Origin: Antedon mediterranea
Taxonomy: Eukaryota > Echinodermata > Crinoidea > Comatulida > Antedonidae
Direction: 5' to 3'
NCBI RefSeq assembly: GCF_964355755.1
Contig: NC_092672.1
Span: forward strand, 16,056,501-16,120,500
Length of the DNA stretch: 64,000 bases
The notes below the pieces were generated by a model, which ran no database searches, was not told where the DNA came from, and saw only the letters and a program-made list of their open reading frames with translations. The position numbers and the translations under genes were made by a program. Below are positions 45,300-55,929 of the stretch, one piece after another. Within the stretch, counting starts at the first letter, position 1, and every line of letters begins with the position of its first letter.

Positions 45300-45700
45300 A
45301 AATTTTGACCTCAATTTAAATATTTTAATACAATTGAAAACAAAATGGCCATATCCCTGCAATGCTTACATTGAATTAACTAATTTCAGTGCCAAATTAT
45401 TTGGAAGATGCATATTAATATTCATCCTAATGGAAATATTTGTCAAAAAGTGACCGGAAGTATTATTTTTAGTGTTATTGACCCTTGACCTACATGTCAT
45501 ATAACTCTGTAACTTAACAGTTGTACAAAATGTAAATAAGTCTCAAATTATTCAGAAGATGTATGTTTCTATTTAGTCTAATACAAAGAAACTTTTCCAA
45601 GAAAATGATTCTTTTTATTGACCTTTGACTTGTATTGATAGTATACATTTCTATATCTAAAAAATGAGTGGTCGTAAAAGTTTTTGTGAAGAGAACTTGT
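45300..45700. repeat. Diverged relative of the LTIR-A arm repeats
   Basis: Repeats of CTCTGTAACT, AATTATT(T/C)AGAAGATG(C/T)AT, CATTT or TATTTAGTCTAAT, and ATTGACCYTTGACYT. This is the arm vocabulary of LTIR-A (gaccagtggttgctgagat / ctaatg), strongly diverged. Two partial units, period about 150 bp. Confidence 0.45.
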
Positions 45701-46175
45701 TATAAAATATATATTTATATGTTTTATAATAAAAAAGTTTCTATAAAAATGTAAAAGTATCCATATGATAACTAAATTTGTTATTAGTCCTCCCTAGATA
45801 TAAAAAAAGACTGATTGGTTAATTACTCACGGTAGTAAACTGGTACGCGCGGCGCACTGATTCGGCTCCTCGAAGAAGACAAATTATTATTTATTCGGCC
45901 TACCTGATAATAATATTATTATTATTAATGTAGACTTATTGATGAAAATTTTTCTGTTAATTTAAACGACCTAGGCCTAAGTGAATATTTTATTGGCAAG
46001 GAATAATTAATTAGTAAAAATCTGTATATTATTCTTCGCAAGGTAAAGTGAATGCAACACCTAACTAGGCAGGTTTATTAAAAAGGAGGCCTAGCTACAT
46101 CTGACCCAGCAGTAGATATTCAACTTGTTGTTTGCTATGAAATATAACAGATATCGCCTTTTATATCGGTAAAAT

Positions 46176-46480
46176 ATGTTGACCCCCCGAGGACGATCAA
46201 ACTTTTTGATAGAAATGTCAAGCTCAACAGTTCTTTTCAGAATGCTTGAAGTAACTTACTGAATTCATCTTAATAAATTCCCCGGGCAATTACCGTATTG
46301 TTCAGAAGGGTTTTCAGGGGAGCGTTTATTTTTTTTGTTGGTGTAATATGATAACATGTATAATCAAATAAATACTACCTAGATATAAACAAAATACAGC
46401 AGAATTAATTTAAAAAAGTAATAAAAAAAAAAAGCTTGGTAAATTGTAAATTATGAGGGGGGGGGGGGGGGGGCTTTTAT
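46176..46480. mobile_element. LTIR-A left-arm fragment
   Basis: Matches 5510-5770 (GTTGACCCCC...GATAGAAATGTCAAGCTCAA...GGGGAGCGTTTATTTTTTTTG...AATCAAATAAATACTACCTA). It ends in a run of 17 G (46457-46473) followed by a 23-base T run (46491-46513). Confidence 0.7.
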
Positions 46481-46574
46481 TCAAATGCAATTTTTTTTTT
46501 TTTTTTTTTTTTTCTTTTTTTTAATTTCCAAGACGTTTCGTGAGTTTTAGTGAATTTTATGTTATCTTTTTACG

Positions 46575-47015
46575 TTGTTTGAAAGCCAAATCATGTATAT
46601 TTTGAACCAAGCACCTCAACGGCTAGCAGTTACATTCCACACGCTGAATGCATCTACGCCTAACACAGGTGGACATGCACATACCTTGCATAACGGATCA
46701 CATAAGCGATGGAGGAAGAGAGGCAAACGAGGTGGAACTAAGCGAAGGATTCCGGTTATTATTTCTAATCGATTCTCTGAGATAAGTTTCGAAAATGCTG
46801 ATGTGAGAAGTAGTAATTTGAACAACTTAAGGACTATATCAACAAAAGCTGTCGAGATACCGGAAAACCAAGATGTCGGTAAGCCAAATCATTTTCCTAT
46901 TTTCATTCTTACAAATCCTTGGTCTATGGTATATCAACTTTCTCAGCTAAATCATTCGATTGAAGAATTTCATTCCAATTTGGTGCAACAATCCATCTAC
47001 CAAAACGTTTATTGA
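46575..47015 (+). pseudogene. Non-LTR element, 5' (pre-endonuclease) fragment
   Basis: A 146-codon plus-strand frame containing KRWRKRGKRGGTKRRIPVI, SSNLNNLRTISTK and FPIFILTNPWSMVYQLSQLN. The basic RGKRGG stretch and PxFxLTNPxSxxxKLxEL wording resemble the start of ORF2 in CR1/L2/Jockey-type elements, just before the endonuclease. It stops soon after, with no endonuclease or RT following. A broken remnant in a host intron rather than a host exon. Confidence 0.55.
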
Positions 47016-47240
47016 AGAATCAAGTCAAGTCAAGTATCATTTATTGTCAATTCTTTTGGCAGAGCACAATATCCAACGGACACAACACGAACTCAAAACA
47101 AAAACATTACAAAAAGTGTCTACAGGATGTTTAAGGCTGTCATCTACTTTATCTACTGTTAGGTGTTCGGACGGACGTGTCTTAAACTATTTTGGTTGCC
47201 GTGAACTCTGAACAAATTGCGAGCGGGATCAAGCTAATGA
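47016..47240. other. Low-information stretch, TCAAG repeat
   Basis: Begins with a tandem TCAAG run (about 47020-47035), a common 3' tail of non-LTR elements, followed by unassigned sequence. The 83-codon frame here has no recognised family. Confidence 0.3.
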
Positions 47241-48594
47241 ATATTTATAATGGTTCGCTAATTAGATTAGCTTGTTGTTTTAGAATACCATCTTAGGCAG
47301 GACTTCGTGGTCTAGAACAGAAAAAAACTGTGATTGTCATTTTGACAACTCATGTTGTTGCGCATGCGTACATAGAAAGCATAAAAAATAACAATTTTTT
47401 GTACAAATTGCATTCTCTTATCTTCCTTAGTACATTCAACAAATTTGAGTCCATTTCGTGCTATACGAGCATGTTAAAAATGACAAAATGCGCACATTAA
47501 GTGTACAAAAGTGCTAAAAATGGCAAAAAATAAGGCCTTTTAAAAATGAATACAACTCTTCAGAATGGATGAGTTGTAGATATAAATGTATATACACATT
47601 AGACGTATAAAATGGTATGATGTCATCATTTGGCCACATGAATTTTTAAAATAGGGTTTTTTCCCCTTTTGTCATAGACCACCATATTCAACAGAGCGCA
47701 ACTAATTTTTAATATACTCTACCTCAACCAATTATGTTACTCATGAGTTGCCAATATTTTCATTTTGAAGACGTCATCACGTCTTAAAATTTGAATTACG
47801 GTGGTTACGTAATTTCACCTACAACGTATATTTGAATACCTTTACAGCTCTTCTAAATTAAAGTTCACCTGTATAGTTTATAACTTATTATGAGAGCTGG
47901 TGAAATGTATGAATTCATATAAAAGTTAAGCCTATCAAATGTTGTGACGTTATCATATGGCCAGTTGAAGTTAAAAAGTAGTTTTTTCTCTTTTCTCTTT
48001 CGTCAAACTTCTAAAAATTGTAAAGAGAGCGCGCACCGTGCTTCTACGTGCCAAATTTTCTTCCAATTGTTATATTTTATTTCTCAATTGTTATCCACAA
48101 GTTTATTTTGATGATGTCATCAGTGCCGAAATATTAGAACATGATGTGTGTCCGTAATTTCACCAATGCTACACTGTATATATTTATACAGTATACTGTA
48201 CATAATGTATATGGCATATAATAAGCACAACTCAGCACTATAAGCGTATAATAGGATGGCATACATCAACATTTTCCTATTGTATGTTAACATACGTGCA
48301 TGTTTAAAAAATATTAATGTCAATAAAATTATAAAAATGATCACAAAAAATTTGTCAAAATCACGAATTAAATTCTAGTTAATCTTTGTGATTGAAGATA
48401 AAAACAGAGATAATCAGTATAATAGAAAAAAATTGACTTTTTGCGTTACTTATGTGCTGTGCAATGCAATAAAATGTATGAAAATAAGTGACCCACGTTA
48501 TGCACACTTTTGAACATGATGACATCATCAAAATGAAAATATAATTCAAGTGAAAAATACATTAACATGTTTTTTTATTTAACTGGCCATATGA

Positions 48595-49310
48595 TGACGT
48601 CACAACATCCGATTGGCAAAATGTTCACATGATTTTGTATCTACAAATTAATAGCTTCCAGAAAACGTTTAATTGTGATTATCACATTTCATTCTTACGA
48701 GCTATAACAGATTAAAATTTACTGTAAAGATGAAATTAATGACCCACGTAATTTAAATTTTTAGCATGATGTCGTCATAAAAATTAAAATATTTTTAACT
48801 CATGCGAAAGATAGTTGATTGACCTAGACAATATCAAAATCGGGGTGAAAATGGATAAGTGGAGATGCGCTCTTTTAAATGTTATGACCTATTACGAAAG
48901 ACAAAAAAATCCTAAATTTTATATTCGCGTGGCCATACGATGACGTCACAATGTCCGGTTAGCCATATTAATACATTATTCGATATCTACAACTCATCAA
49001 TCTACAATCCAATAGCTTCCAGAAAAAGTTTTAATCGTGATTATCACATTTTATTCTTACGAGCTATAACAGATTAACATTTACTGTAAAGATGAAATTG
49101 ATGCCACACGTGATTTAAATTTTTAGGCATGATGACGTCATAAATTAAAAATATTTTTCACTCATGCGAAAGATAGTTGATTGACCTAGAAAATATAGAA
49201 AATCTCGGAGAAAATGGAAAATGGATAAGTGGAGATGCGCTCTATTAAATGTGATGAGCTATGACGAAAGATACAAAAATCCTATATTTTATATTCGGGT
49301 GGTGTCCGGT
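48595..49310 (+). repeat. Tandem repeat, period about 346-351 bp
   Basis: Two near-complete units (48595-48940 and 48941-49302), with a third beginning at 49303 that has lost its TGACGTCA. Unit landmarks in order are TGACGTCACAA, AATAGCTTCCAGAAAA, GTGATTATCACATTT, TTACTGTAAAGATGAAATT and GAAAATGGATAAGTGGAGAT. Confidence 0.8.
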
Positions 49311-50037
49311 TAGACATATGATCCGATATCAACAACACATCAACTTCCAGAATATGTAATAAAAATAATTTTAACCGTTTAGTTTAGAAACTATACGACT
49401 GTTTAAAAAAAGGCATAATTTTGACGAATTTTTAAACTTTTTTTTATCAAAAACCTGCGCAAATTATCCAATTCGACGTGCTCGTATGACGTGGTTTTAA
49501 GTCAAAATTGCTTAAACGTTTGTAAAATTATTAAAAAAAAGCTAGAAAAACATAAATCATACGAAAAAATATGTTTTTAACGCTACATGCGCACGTAAAA
49601 ATTTGCGGGCGCGTGGGAATTTTTGACAAGCTTAAAATGACATGAAACGCGTAGAAAGTTGATTATTAATTTTGCGCATTTTGAAATTTTAAATGCACAT
49701 GCGCGCGTAACTTCTTGTAAAACATGCCATTTTTAGTGCACTAAATGTTTGCCCTTGATATGACTTAAATTTTCATAAAGTGTCAAAAAAAATATTACGC
49801 TTGGTTTTTAATCTATGATCAATCATTAAAAATCATAAAATTGCGCGTAAGTCATGTTGCGCAAGTCTGACGTCATTCAAAATAGGAGGTGCACAACTTC
49901 ACGTAAATGTCCAAATGTTCTCAAAGTTATGAAATGTTATGTTTACACATTTTAGAGAAACGTGACTCACAAAAAAACGAGAAAGAAAGAAAAATAATAC
50001 AGAAAAAAAAAAATATTGATCCACTACAATCACAAGG

Positions 50038-50062
50038 AGTTATCTGCTGAATGCGGATAACT
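50038..50062 (+). terminator. Helitron-like terminal hairpin
   Basis: AGTTATCTGC, loop TGAAT, GCGGATAACT; followed by AACTAG. The same hairpin recurs at 55413-55437, 55472-55497 and, inverted, 57470-57494. This marks an element end, not a transcription terminator. Confidence 0.6.
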
Positions 50063-51062
50063 AACTAGATTTGAACTCGTCACTTTTAACTTATATCTAC
50101 AATTCAACAGGTTCCATAATAAGTTTTAAACGTGTAGGTCACTTTTCAGCTTTCCGAGGAACTATAACAGATTGAAATACTGTATTGATGAAAATTAAGT
50201 GAGTCACGTTATTCTATTTTTTTATATATTATGATGATGTAATAAAAATTCAAATTTTGTTAAAGCATGTGAAAGAGAAAGATAATATTAAAATCTAGGG
50301 TGAAATGGGTTAAGCATTAAAGTGCAATGCACTCTATTACTCTAGTAGCTAGATCAACTTTCGTATGCACTTTGAGGTCCAGAGAATTTGACTTCAGAAA
50401 TTGGTTTAGGGTGGTCAAACAATCATTTTTGGCTTGGTTACACATTTTGAAAATGTGGCGAAAGGTCAAAAGGTCAGGGTCAAAGGTTATAAAATCAAAC
50501 ACCATTATGTCCTTAAATCTCGACAACCACTGGTCACAGCGAGGTAATTTTGGTCTTAAATTAATCAGAAGGTATACATTTATATTCAGTCTAATGAAAC
50601 ATTTTAGTCGAAAATGACCGGAAATGCCATTTCTGACCTTTGACCCATAAACCAGGGCATGTCTGTGTCTCCGTAACTATTGGCCGTAGTGACTTGAATT
50701 TGGGCTCAAATTGTTCGAAATATACATTTAGTTATTTGTTACACATTTTGAACAATGTTACAAAAGGTCAAAAGGTCAAGGCCAGGGGTTATATGAATAA
50801 ACACAAATAGGTATTTGTATCTCGGCAACCACTGGTCACAGAGAGTAAATTTTGGTCTCAAAATGTTCAGAAGGTATACATTCATATTCAGTCTAATGAA
50901 AAATTTTAGTAAAAAATAACCGGAAATGACATTTCTGACCTTTGACATACATACCAGGGCATCTTCTTATCTCTGTAAGTACAGGTCGTAGAAACTTAAA
51001 TTTAGTATCAAATTGTTAGAAATACACATATTTACATTCATTCTAACAAAAAATTTGGATAA

Positions 51063-52687
51063 GGGTCTGTTTCTGCTGCATAACGCAATTTAACCGGTTA
51101 TTTTTAAATAGATTAAAAATAGATAACAATAACAAGACCGCGTTTCTGCTCAATTTGTGCTCCGAAATAACCGGTTAAATCTATGGGTGGTCGTCGAGCA
51201 AAACGTCACCATTACCCAAAATGCAATACACTCAGACGGAAGTAGTAAGTTGGCTGTTTGTTTACATCGACGTCGTGAGTACACACGTGTGTATATATCG
51301 CCGAACATCTCACTCAAACATGTTAAAAAAATAAAATGTTGTCTCCAGGTCTACAAGTTTTGTTTTTTGTAAAGCCTACTTACATCGCTAATAAAATTAA
51401 TTCTCATGGCGCCTTCAATAACATGATGGGGAGGGTCGTGCAGCGCCCGATCGCCTAGGATAATTTTTATCCTCAACAAAGGCGATGAAATACGGCCCTT
51501 CCCACGTGAACGACTGTTGTCTTTCGCGAGCGCGGTCCTACAAAACACCAAACGGAAACAAAAACGAGACTCAGATTGTTGCAATACTTACCAAACGAGA
51601 GTAGATAATTGTTAATTATGAAAACCCAACTTTTATAGCAAAAATCGTCCGAATTTATGTTAAAAACGATGAGTTTAGCCACAAAAACAAAAACGAGAGT
51701 ATCCAAAAGTCATAGAATATCGCACGCACATAGTGCCTTTAATAAAGTAATGAGTATTGAACATTATTTCGTATATTTATGTACTAACATAAATAATAAC
51801 ACATTTCTATGCTTAATAAAATCATATTTAATATATTATCAAAGGCTCTGATTACCTTTGTTTTCGGTCGATGTGATGTTTTTCTAACAAATTATATTAT
51901 GTAAAACGATCAAAGTAAGAATGTTCATTGTTCTCCTATTAAAGGCACTAAGGGCGTGCCATAAATACGCTCGTTTGGATTAAGTTTTTGTAGCTAAATT
52001 CATCGTTTATAACATAAATTCGGATGATTTTTGCTAAAAAATTTGGGTTTTAATAATTAATTAACCATTATCTACTATAGTTTGGTAGTTATTTGCAACA
52101 TTCTGAGTCCCTTTTTTGTTTCAGTTTTGGTGTTTATATAGGACCATCCATACCCTTCGCGAGCGTGTACTAAAACGCCTCAAATTGCTTAGCTTGGGTA
52201 GTCCCCGAAACTCCACCCCAAACTCCTCTTTAGACTTTTACTTTCGCAAAAATGCTCTTATTTATTATCTGTGATTCTTTTCTATTGCCTGCCATCCTTC
52301 CCCGTACTTTCTCTCCCCCCACAACTGAATAACATATCTTGTGATTTCATTCATCCACATACATGTTCACTTCTTCGTTGACTGTCAAAACCACGAGGAA
52401 AACACACATCGTATGCGACGGTATCTGACCCGGGGTCACAACTGTCAATCAAATAACCGTTATTTCGTGTTGCAGCTAAGAATTGCTCAGCGATAACCGG
52501 TTAAACGGCGTTCTAACACCGATTTAAATTGGTGTTTTTAACCGGTTATTTTGCGCTGCCTTTTAACCGGTTACCACAAATTTGTCCTGTTTCTGCTGCC
52601 AAGAAAATGGAGTTAATTTATTCACACCGATTTTAATTTATTCACACCGATTTTAACCGGTTATTTTTATGCAGCAGAAACAGGCCC
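51063..52687. mobile_element. PIF/Harbinger-like non-autonomous element
   Basis: Flanked by TAA at 51060-51062 and 52688-52690. Terminal inverted repeats are GGGTCTGTTTCTGCTGCA (left) and TGCAGCAGAAACAGGCCC (right). A 3-bp TAA duplication with GGG-starting ends fits PIF/Harbinger. The host arm without the insert is seen at 4165-4215 and 5300-5345 (TTTAGTTAAAAGATGACC), confirming the insertion point. Repeated AACCGGTTA palindromes occur near both ends. Inside are inverted arms (about 51500-51748 and 51938-52178). No transposase is recognised. Confidence 0.85.
51500..52178. repeat. Internal inverted repeat of the Harbinger-like element
   Basis: The left arm (about 51500-51748) and right arm (about 51938-52178) pair over about 240 bp. 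Landmarks are CGCGAGCGCG and CGCGAGCGTG at the outer ends, GACTCAGATTGTTGCAATA and its partner, AAAATCGTCCGAATTTATGT and ACATAAATTCGGATGATTTT, and TAGTGCCTTTAATAAAG and CCTATTAAAGGCACTAAG. It may be an independent fold-back inserted in the Harbinger-like element. Confidence 0.72.
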
Positions 52688-53039
52688 TAAAAGATGATCA
52701 GAAATACTATTAATTACTAATCTTTTAAATGAAAAACATATCTACCCAACTTATCATTAGACAGTAATGTTATGCAATAATTGATGCTTAATGATTTCAT
52801 TATACTGTAGGAATTAAAACAAATCCTTTACTGTTTGTAATAATTGTACTTTTGCTTATAATAATGCTAGAAAGTATTGTTGACCCCCGAACGTTCAAAC
52901 ATTTTGAGAATGCTAGAAGTAATTTACTGTAGTTACCCGAATAAAATCCTCGGGCATTTATTTATTCAGGGAAGGTGTTTATTTTGTTGGGTGTAATAAT
53001 GGTAACATGTATAATCAAATATATACACCCCAGATATAT

Positions 53040-53800
53040 ATATAAAAAAAATATATATAAAATAAGAATAATAACGGGATTAAACCTCATTCTATCCTGG
53101 AGGAAGTACAATCATTTAATAAAAGGTATCGGAGACTACAATAATAAACCAAGTCATTGTCATTATTACGTAACACTGTTGCATAATAGTTTTGAATGTC
53201 AACGACAAAACTTATACATATACACGTCTGTTCCCAGTGTAGATAATAAAACAATATATATTTCTGGAGATTTATTATCAATACCACTAGAAACTTTGAT
53301 ACTGAATGCATTGACAATAAAAGCATCAGAAGTTTATCATGATAAAATCATACTACAACACTGTACTACAGTACACAAGGGTGTTTTCCGGAAAGCTGGA
53401 CATATTGTATAATAGTAATGAAACTATGTATTGGCATTTAAAACTATGCAAAAGATTGTTGTCAAATTGTAGTTACAAACAAATAGATGATAGAATGAAG
53501 ATCCATTATGAGTGCAATCGTGTCAGGATAATGATGTGTCATTGTTTTATATCATTATACTGGCACCTGGAGGAGAAGATCCATTTAATGGAATCTATCA
53601 CTTTTATTTTAAACGACAGAAACATTTCGTTAAAAAGCATAAAGAGGAAAACGAATCATGTAAAGTACCTTTTATCAGTTGAGAAACGAAATACAATTAT
53701 TAAAATTAGAGTATTCCTTCAAATAAACGCCACCATTCCCTCCAATAGAACACCATGTGGAATAAACGCCCCGCCACATGCATTTACAGAATAATTGTAT
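53040..53800 (+). pseudogene. LTIR-A central coding-like module, unknown protein
   Basis: Two overlapping plus-strand frames (52975-53412 and 53339-53794) split what appears to be one ancestral reading. The peptides include HYYVTLLHNSFECQ, NLYIYTSVPSVDNKTIYISG, TLILNALTIKASEVYHDK, TRVFSGKLDILYNSNET and ITFILNDRNISLKS. Strand-like alternation, NET, NKT and NIS sites and few charged catalytic clusters suggest an extracellular or beta-rich fold. I recognise no DDE, Rep, RT or nuclease motif. Related, differently broken copies lie at 4533-4962 and 5870-6350, both minus. Either a captured host gene fragment or an unfamiliar element protein. Confidence 0.5.
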
Positions 53801-54951
53801 CACGTCAACACATTTCATTAACTACCATAATCTACAATTTACCAAGCATTTTGACATAATTTTATCACTTTTTGATATTAATTGTGCAGTATTTTAGTAC
53901 ATCTAGGTGGTATTTATTTGATTATACATGTTACCATATTATACCCCAAATAAAGATGCCTCCTTTCCCCCTAAAAACCCTTTTGAACAATAAACGCCTG
54001 GGGCGTTTAATCGGATACATATGGCAAGTTACTTCTAGCATTCTGAAAAGAACTGTTGAGCTTAACGTTTCTATCAAAATGTCCTCGGGGACAGCAATAA
54101 CTAGTACTTGAAATTAAAACAATTTAAAGTATCAGTTATTGCATAACATTACTGTCTAAGGATAAGTTGTGTAGATATGTTTTTTGTTTGAAACATTAGT
54201 AATAGTATTTCTGTTCATCTTTTAACCACATTTTCTATTACAATGAATGTAAATATGTATATTTCGAACAATTTGATACCAAATTTAAGTTTCTACGACC
54301 TGTACTTACAGAGATATGAAGATGCCCTGGTATGTGGGTCAAAGGTCAGAAATGGCATTTCTGATCATTTTTGACTAAAATGCCCCATTAGATGGAATAT
54401 AAATGCATGCCTTCTGAACATTTTGAGACCAAAATTGACTTGCTGCGACCAGTGGTTGCCGAGATACAAGTACCTTTTTTTATTTGTTCAAATAACCCTT
54501 GACCTTGACCCTTTGACCTTTTGTAACATTTTTCAAAATGTGTAACGAATAACAAAACATATATTTCGAACAATTTAAAACCAAATTCAAGTGTCTATGA
54601 CCAGTAGTTACGGAGAAACATATATGCCCTGGGTTGTGGGTCAAAGGTTATAAATGGCATTTCCGGTCATTTTTTACTAAAATGTGCCATTAGACTGAAT
54701 ATAAATGTATACCTTCTGATTAATTTAAGACCAAAATTACCTCGTTGTGACCAGTGGTTGTTGAGATTTAAGGACATATTTATGTTTGGTCTTATGACCT
54801 TTCACCTTGACCTTTTGACCTTTCGCCACATTTTCAAAATGTGTAACCAAGCCAAATATGATTGTTTGACCACCCTAAACCAATTTCTGAAGTCAAATTC
54901 TCTGGACCTCAAAACAAAGTGCATACGAAAGTTGATCTAGCTACTAGAGTA

Positions 54952-55500
54952 TATTAAATGGGATTAACTAGTACTAAAGCGAAAAAAAAAATAGATTTTT
55001 TAAATTTGAGTGGCCATATGGTGACGTCAGAACATCCCGTAGGTTCAAATTTTACATGAATTGATATCTACTCATCAGCTTCCATAATACATTAAAAAAA
55101 ATTGGGGTAATCATGAGGAGCTATAATAATAAATAGGTTTATTTTTGCACAACTTCTAATTCACATGATTATTAAAGTTAAACATGCACGTACGTTGTTA
55201 TTTTGCAATTAAAGTTCATCAAAATGAATGAAATCTATGAAAAACAATAAAATTTCACGCGTAACTTACGCTGCACAACTCTAATGTCATATAACGAAGT
55301 TTCATGCACATCTACAGTTACAGATCAATCTTCTGACAAAGTTATACAATCTTATGTTGACAAGAGTTAGGGATACACTGCGAACAATTTGTGGAAAGAA
55401 GAATAACAAAGGGGTTATCCGCCAAGTGCGGATAACCAAAAAAAAGTTGATGATCTCATACAATCACAAGGAGTTATCCGCCAAGGTGCAGATAACTAAT
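54952..55500 (+). mobile_element. CRE-rich Helitron-like repeat, right flank of LTIR-A insertion
   Basis: The flank resumes with the CRE-repeat unit (TTAAATGGGATTAACTAG, then GTGGCCATATGGTGACGTCA at about 55010-55030). Two terminal-type hairpins follow: 55413-55437 (GGTTATCCGC/GCGGATAACC) and 55472-55497 (AGTTATCCGC/GCAGATAACT followed by AAT). It represents the continuation of the repeat into which the LTIR-A copy inserted. Confidence 0.55.
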
Positions 55501-55620
55501 AAATAATAGATCAACTTATTTATCGACAAATTTCTAATTACAGTAGCTATAAATAAATTTCTTTGTATAAACTCCTTCAATACAGAAGATATTCCTTTTT
55601 ACTTAAGACAGTGTACTCAC

Positions 55621-55929
55621 CAAATTCTGGTTTCAATGCAGTGATTATTCTGAAGACATAGTCTGTAGCTTCTTCCGTTTCAGAAATCTGTGGCATATCC
55701 TCAACACAATCTTTCCCCAAGTTGTTCTTCGATGTTTTCCTTTTTAGCTTTGGAAAGATTTTGCCCTTGCCTCTTTGTGACCAAAGAGGTGGGTCAAGTT
55801 GACCCCTGGGTAGTAGACCGTTTTCAAGGCAAGAAAGAAAGGCAAGTAGATGACCTCCCTTTGGGAAGTGAATTGGTGGAAATTGAACTCCATCTTGTCC
55901 AACGAGCACAAGTGTACCACCACAATCCG
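55621..55929 (-). CDS. SGSM1/2-like RabGAP, PH-like (RUTBC) domain exon
   Basis: Minus-strand exon, 309 nt, acceptor TTTTTCAG (AG at 55931-55930) and donor TTTG|GTGAGT (GT at 55620-55619). It encodes [55 protein letters not shown], then a basic [10 protein letters not shown] linker and [10 protein letters not shown], ending PEF. This is the C-terminal half of the PH-like Rab-binding region of SGSM1/2; [14 protein letters not shown] is nearly invariant in the family. Preceding exons (RUN domain and first half of the PH-like region) were not found up to 64000 and may lie beyond the window. The plus-strand frame here is a shadow. Confidence 0.96.

Larger units (their letters stand above)
47241..50071 (+). 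mobile_element. CRE-rich tandem-repeat element with Helitron-like 3' hairpin end
   Basis: A long AT-rich stretch of related units. The clearest are adjacent copies with TGACGTCA at 48595 and 48941 (346 bp apart) and TGTCCGGT at 48952 and 49303 (351 bp). Each contains ACGAGCTATAACAGATTAA, AAAGATAGTTGATTGACCTAG and GGATAAGTGGAGATGCGCTC. It ends at 50031-50064 with ACAAGGAGT, a hairpin (AGTTATCTGC/GCGGATAACT) and AACTAG. Helitrons end in a hairpin plus CTRR; here the hairpin is followed by CTAA. The 5' end is not fixed. No Rep/helicase coding is present. Confidence 0.5.
50338..54951 (+). mobile_element. LTIR-A element, complete copy with nested Harbinger-like insert
   Basis: Termini are TACTCTAGTAGCTAGATCAA (left) and TTGATCTAGCTACTAGAGTA (right), an exact inverted pair. 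Arms run about 1.1 kb: 50338-51062 plus 52691-53030 on the left, and about 53830-54951 on the right. Flanking TAT at 50335-50337 and 54952-54954 is the apparent target duplication. The related repeat at 49245-49253 reads CTCTATTAAATG, exactly the empty site. The centre (53040-53700) is a coding-like module of unknown function. A 1625-bp Harbinger-like element sits in the left arm. No transposase of a known family was recognised. Confidence 0.82.
39415..55620 (-). other. Large intron (about 16.2 kb) rich in nested repeats
   Basis: Flanked by donor TTTG|GTGAGT (55620-55619) and acceptor TTTTAG (39416-39415). The phase-1 end of the upstream exon fits the two-base start of the next. It contains MITEs, a segmental duplicate, fold-backs, CRE-rich repeats and a 4.6 kb LTIR-A element. 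The stretches 39420-40170, 41850-42560 and 43440-44130 show no recognised feature. Confidence 0.75.

Noticed and set aside
46457-46513. 17-G run followed by 23-T run
   Set aside because: Likely simple-sequence noise at the end of a repeat fragment; length not trustworthy.
46575-47015. 146-codon frame as a host gene
   Set aside because: Wording fits the start of non-LTR ORF2, and no further exons or host family match are seen; kept only as a remnant.
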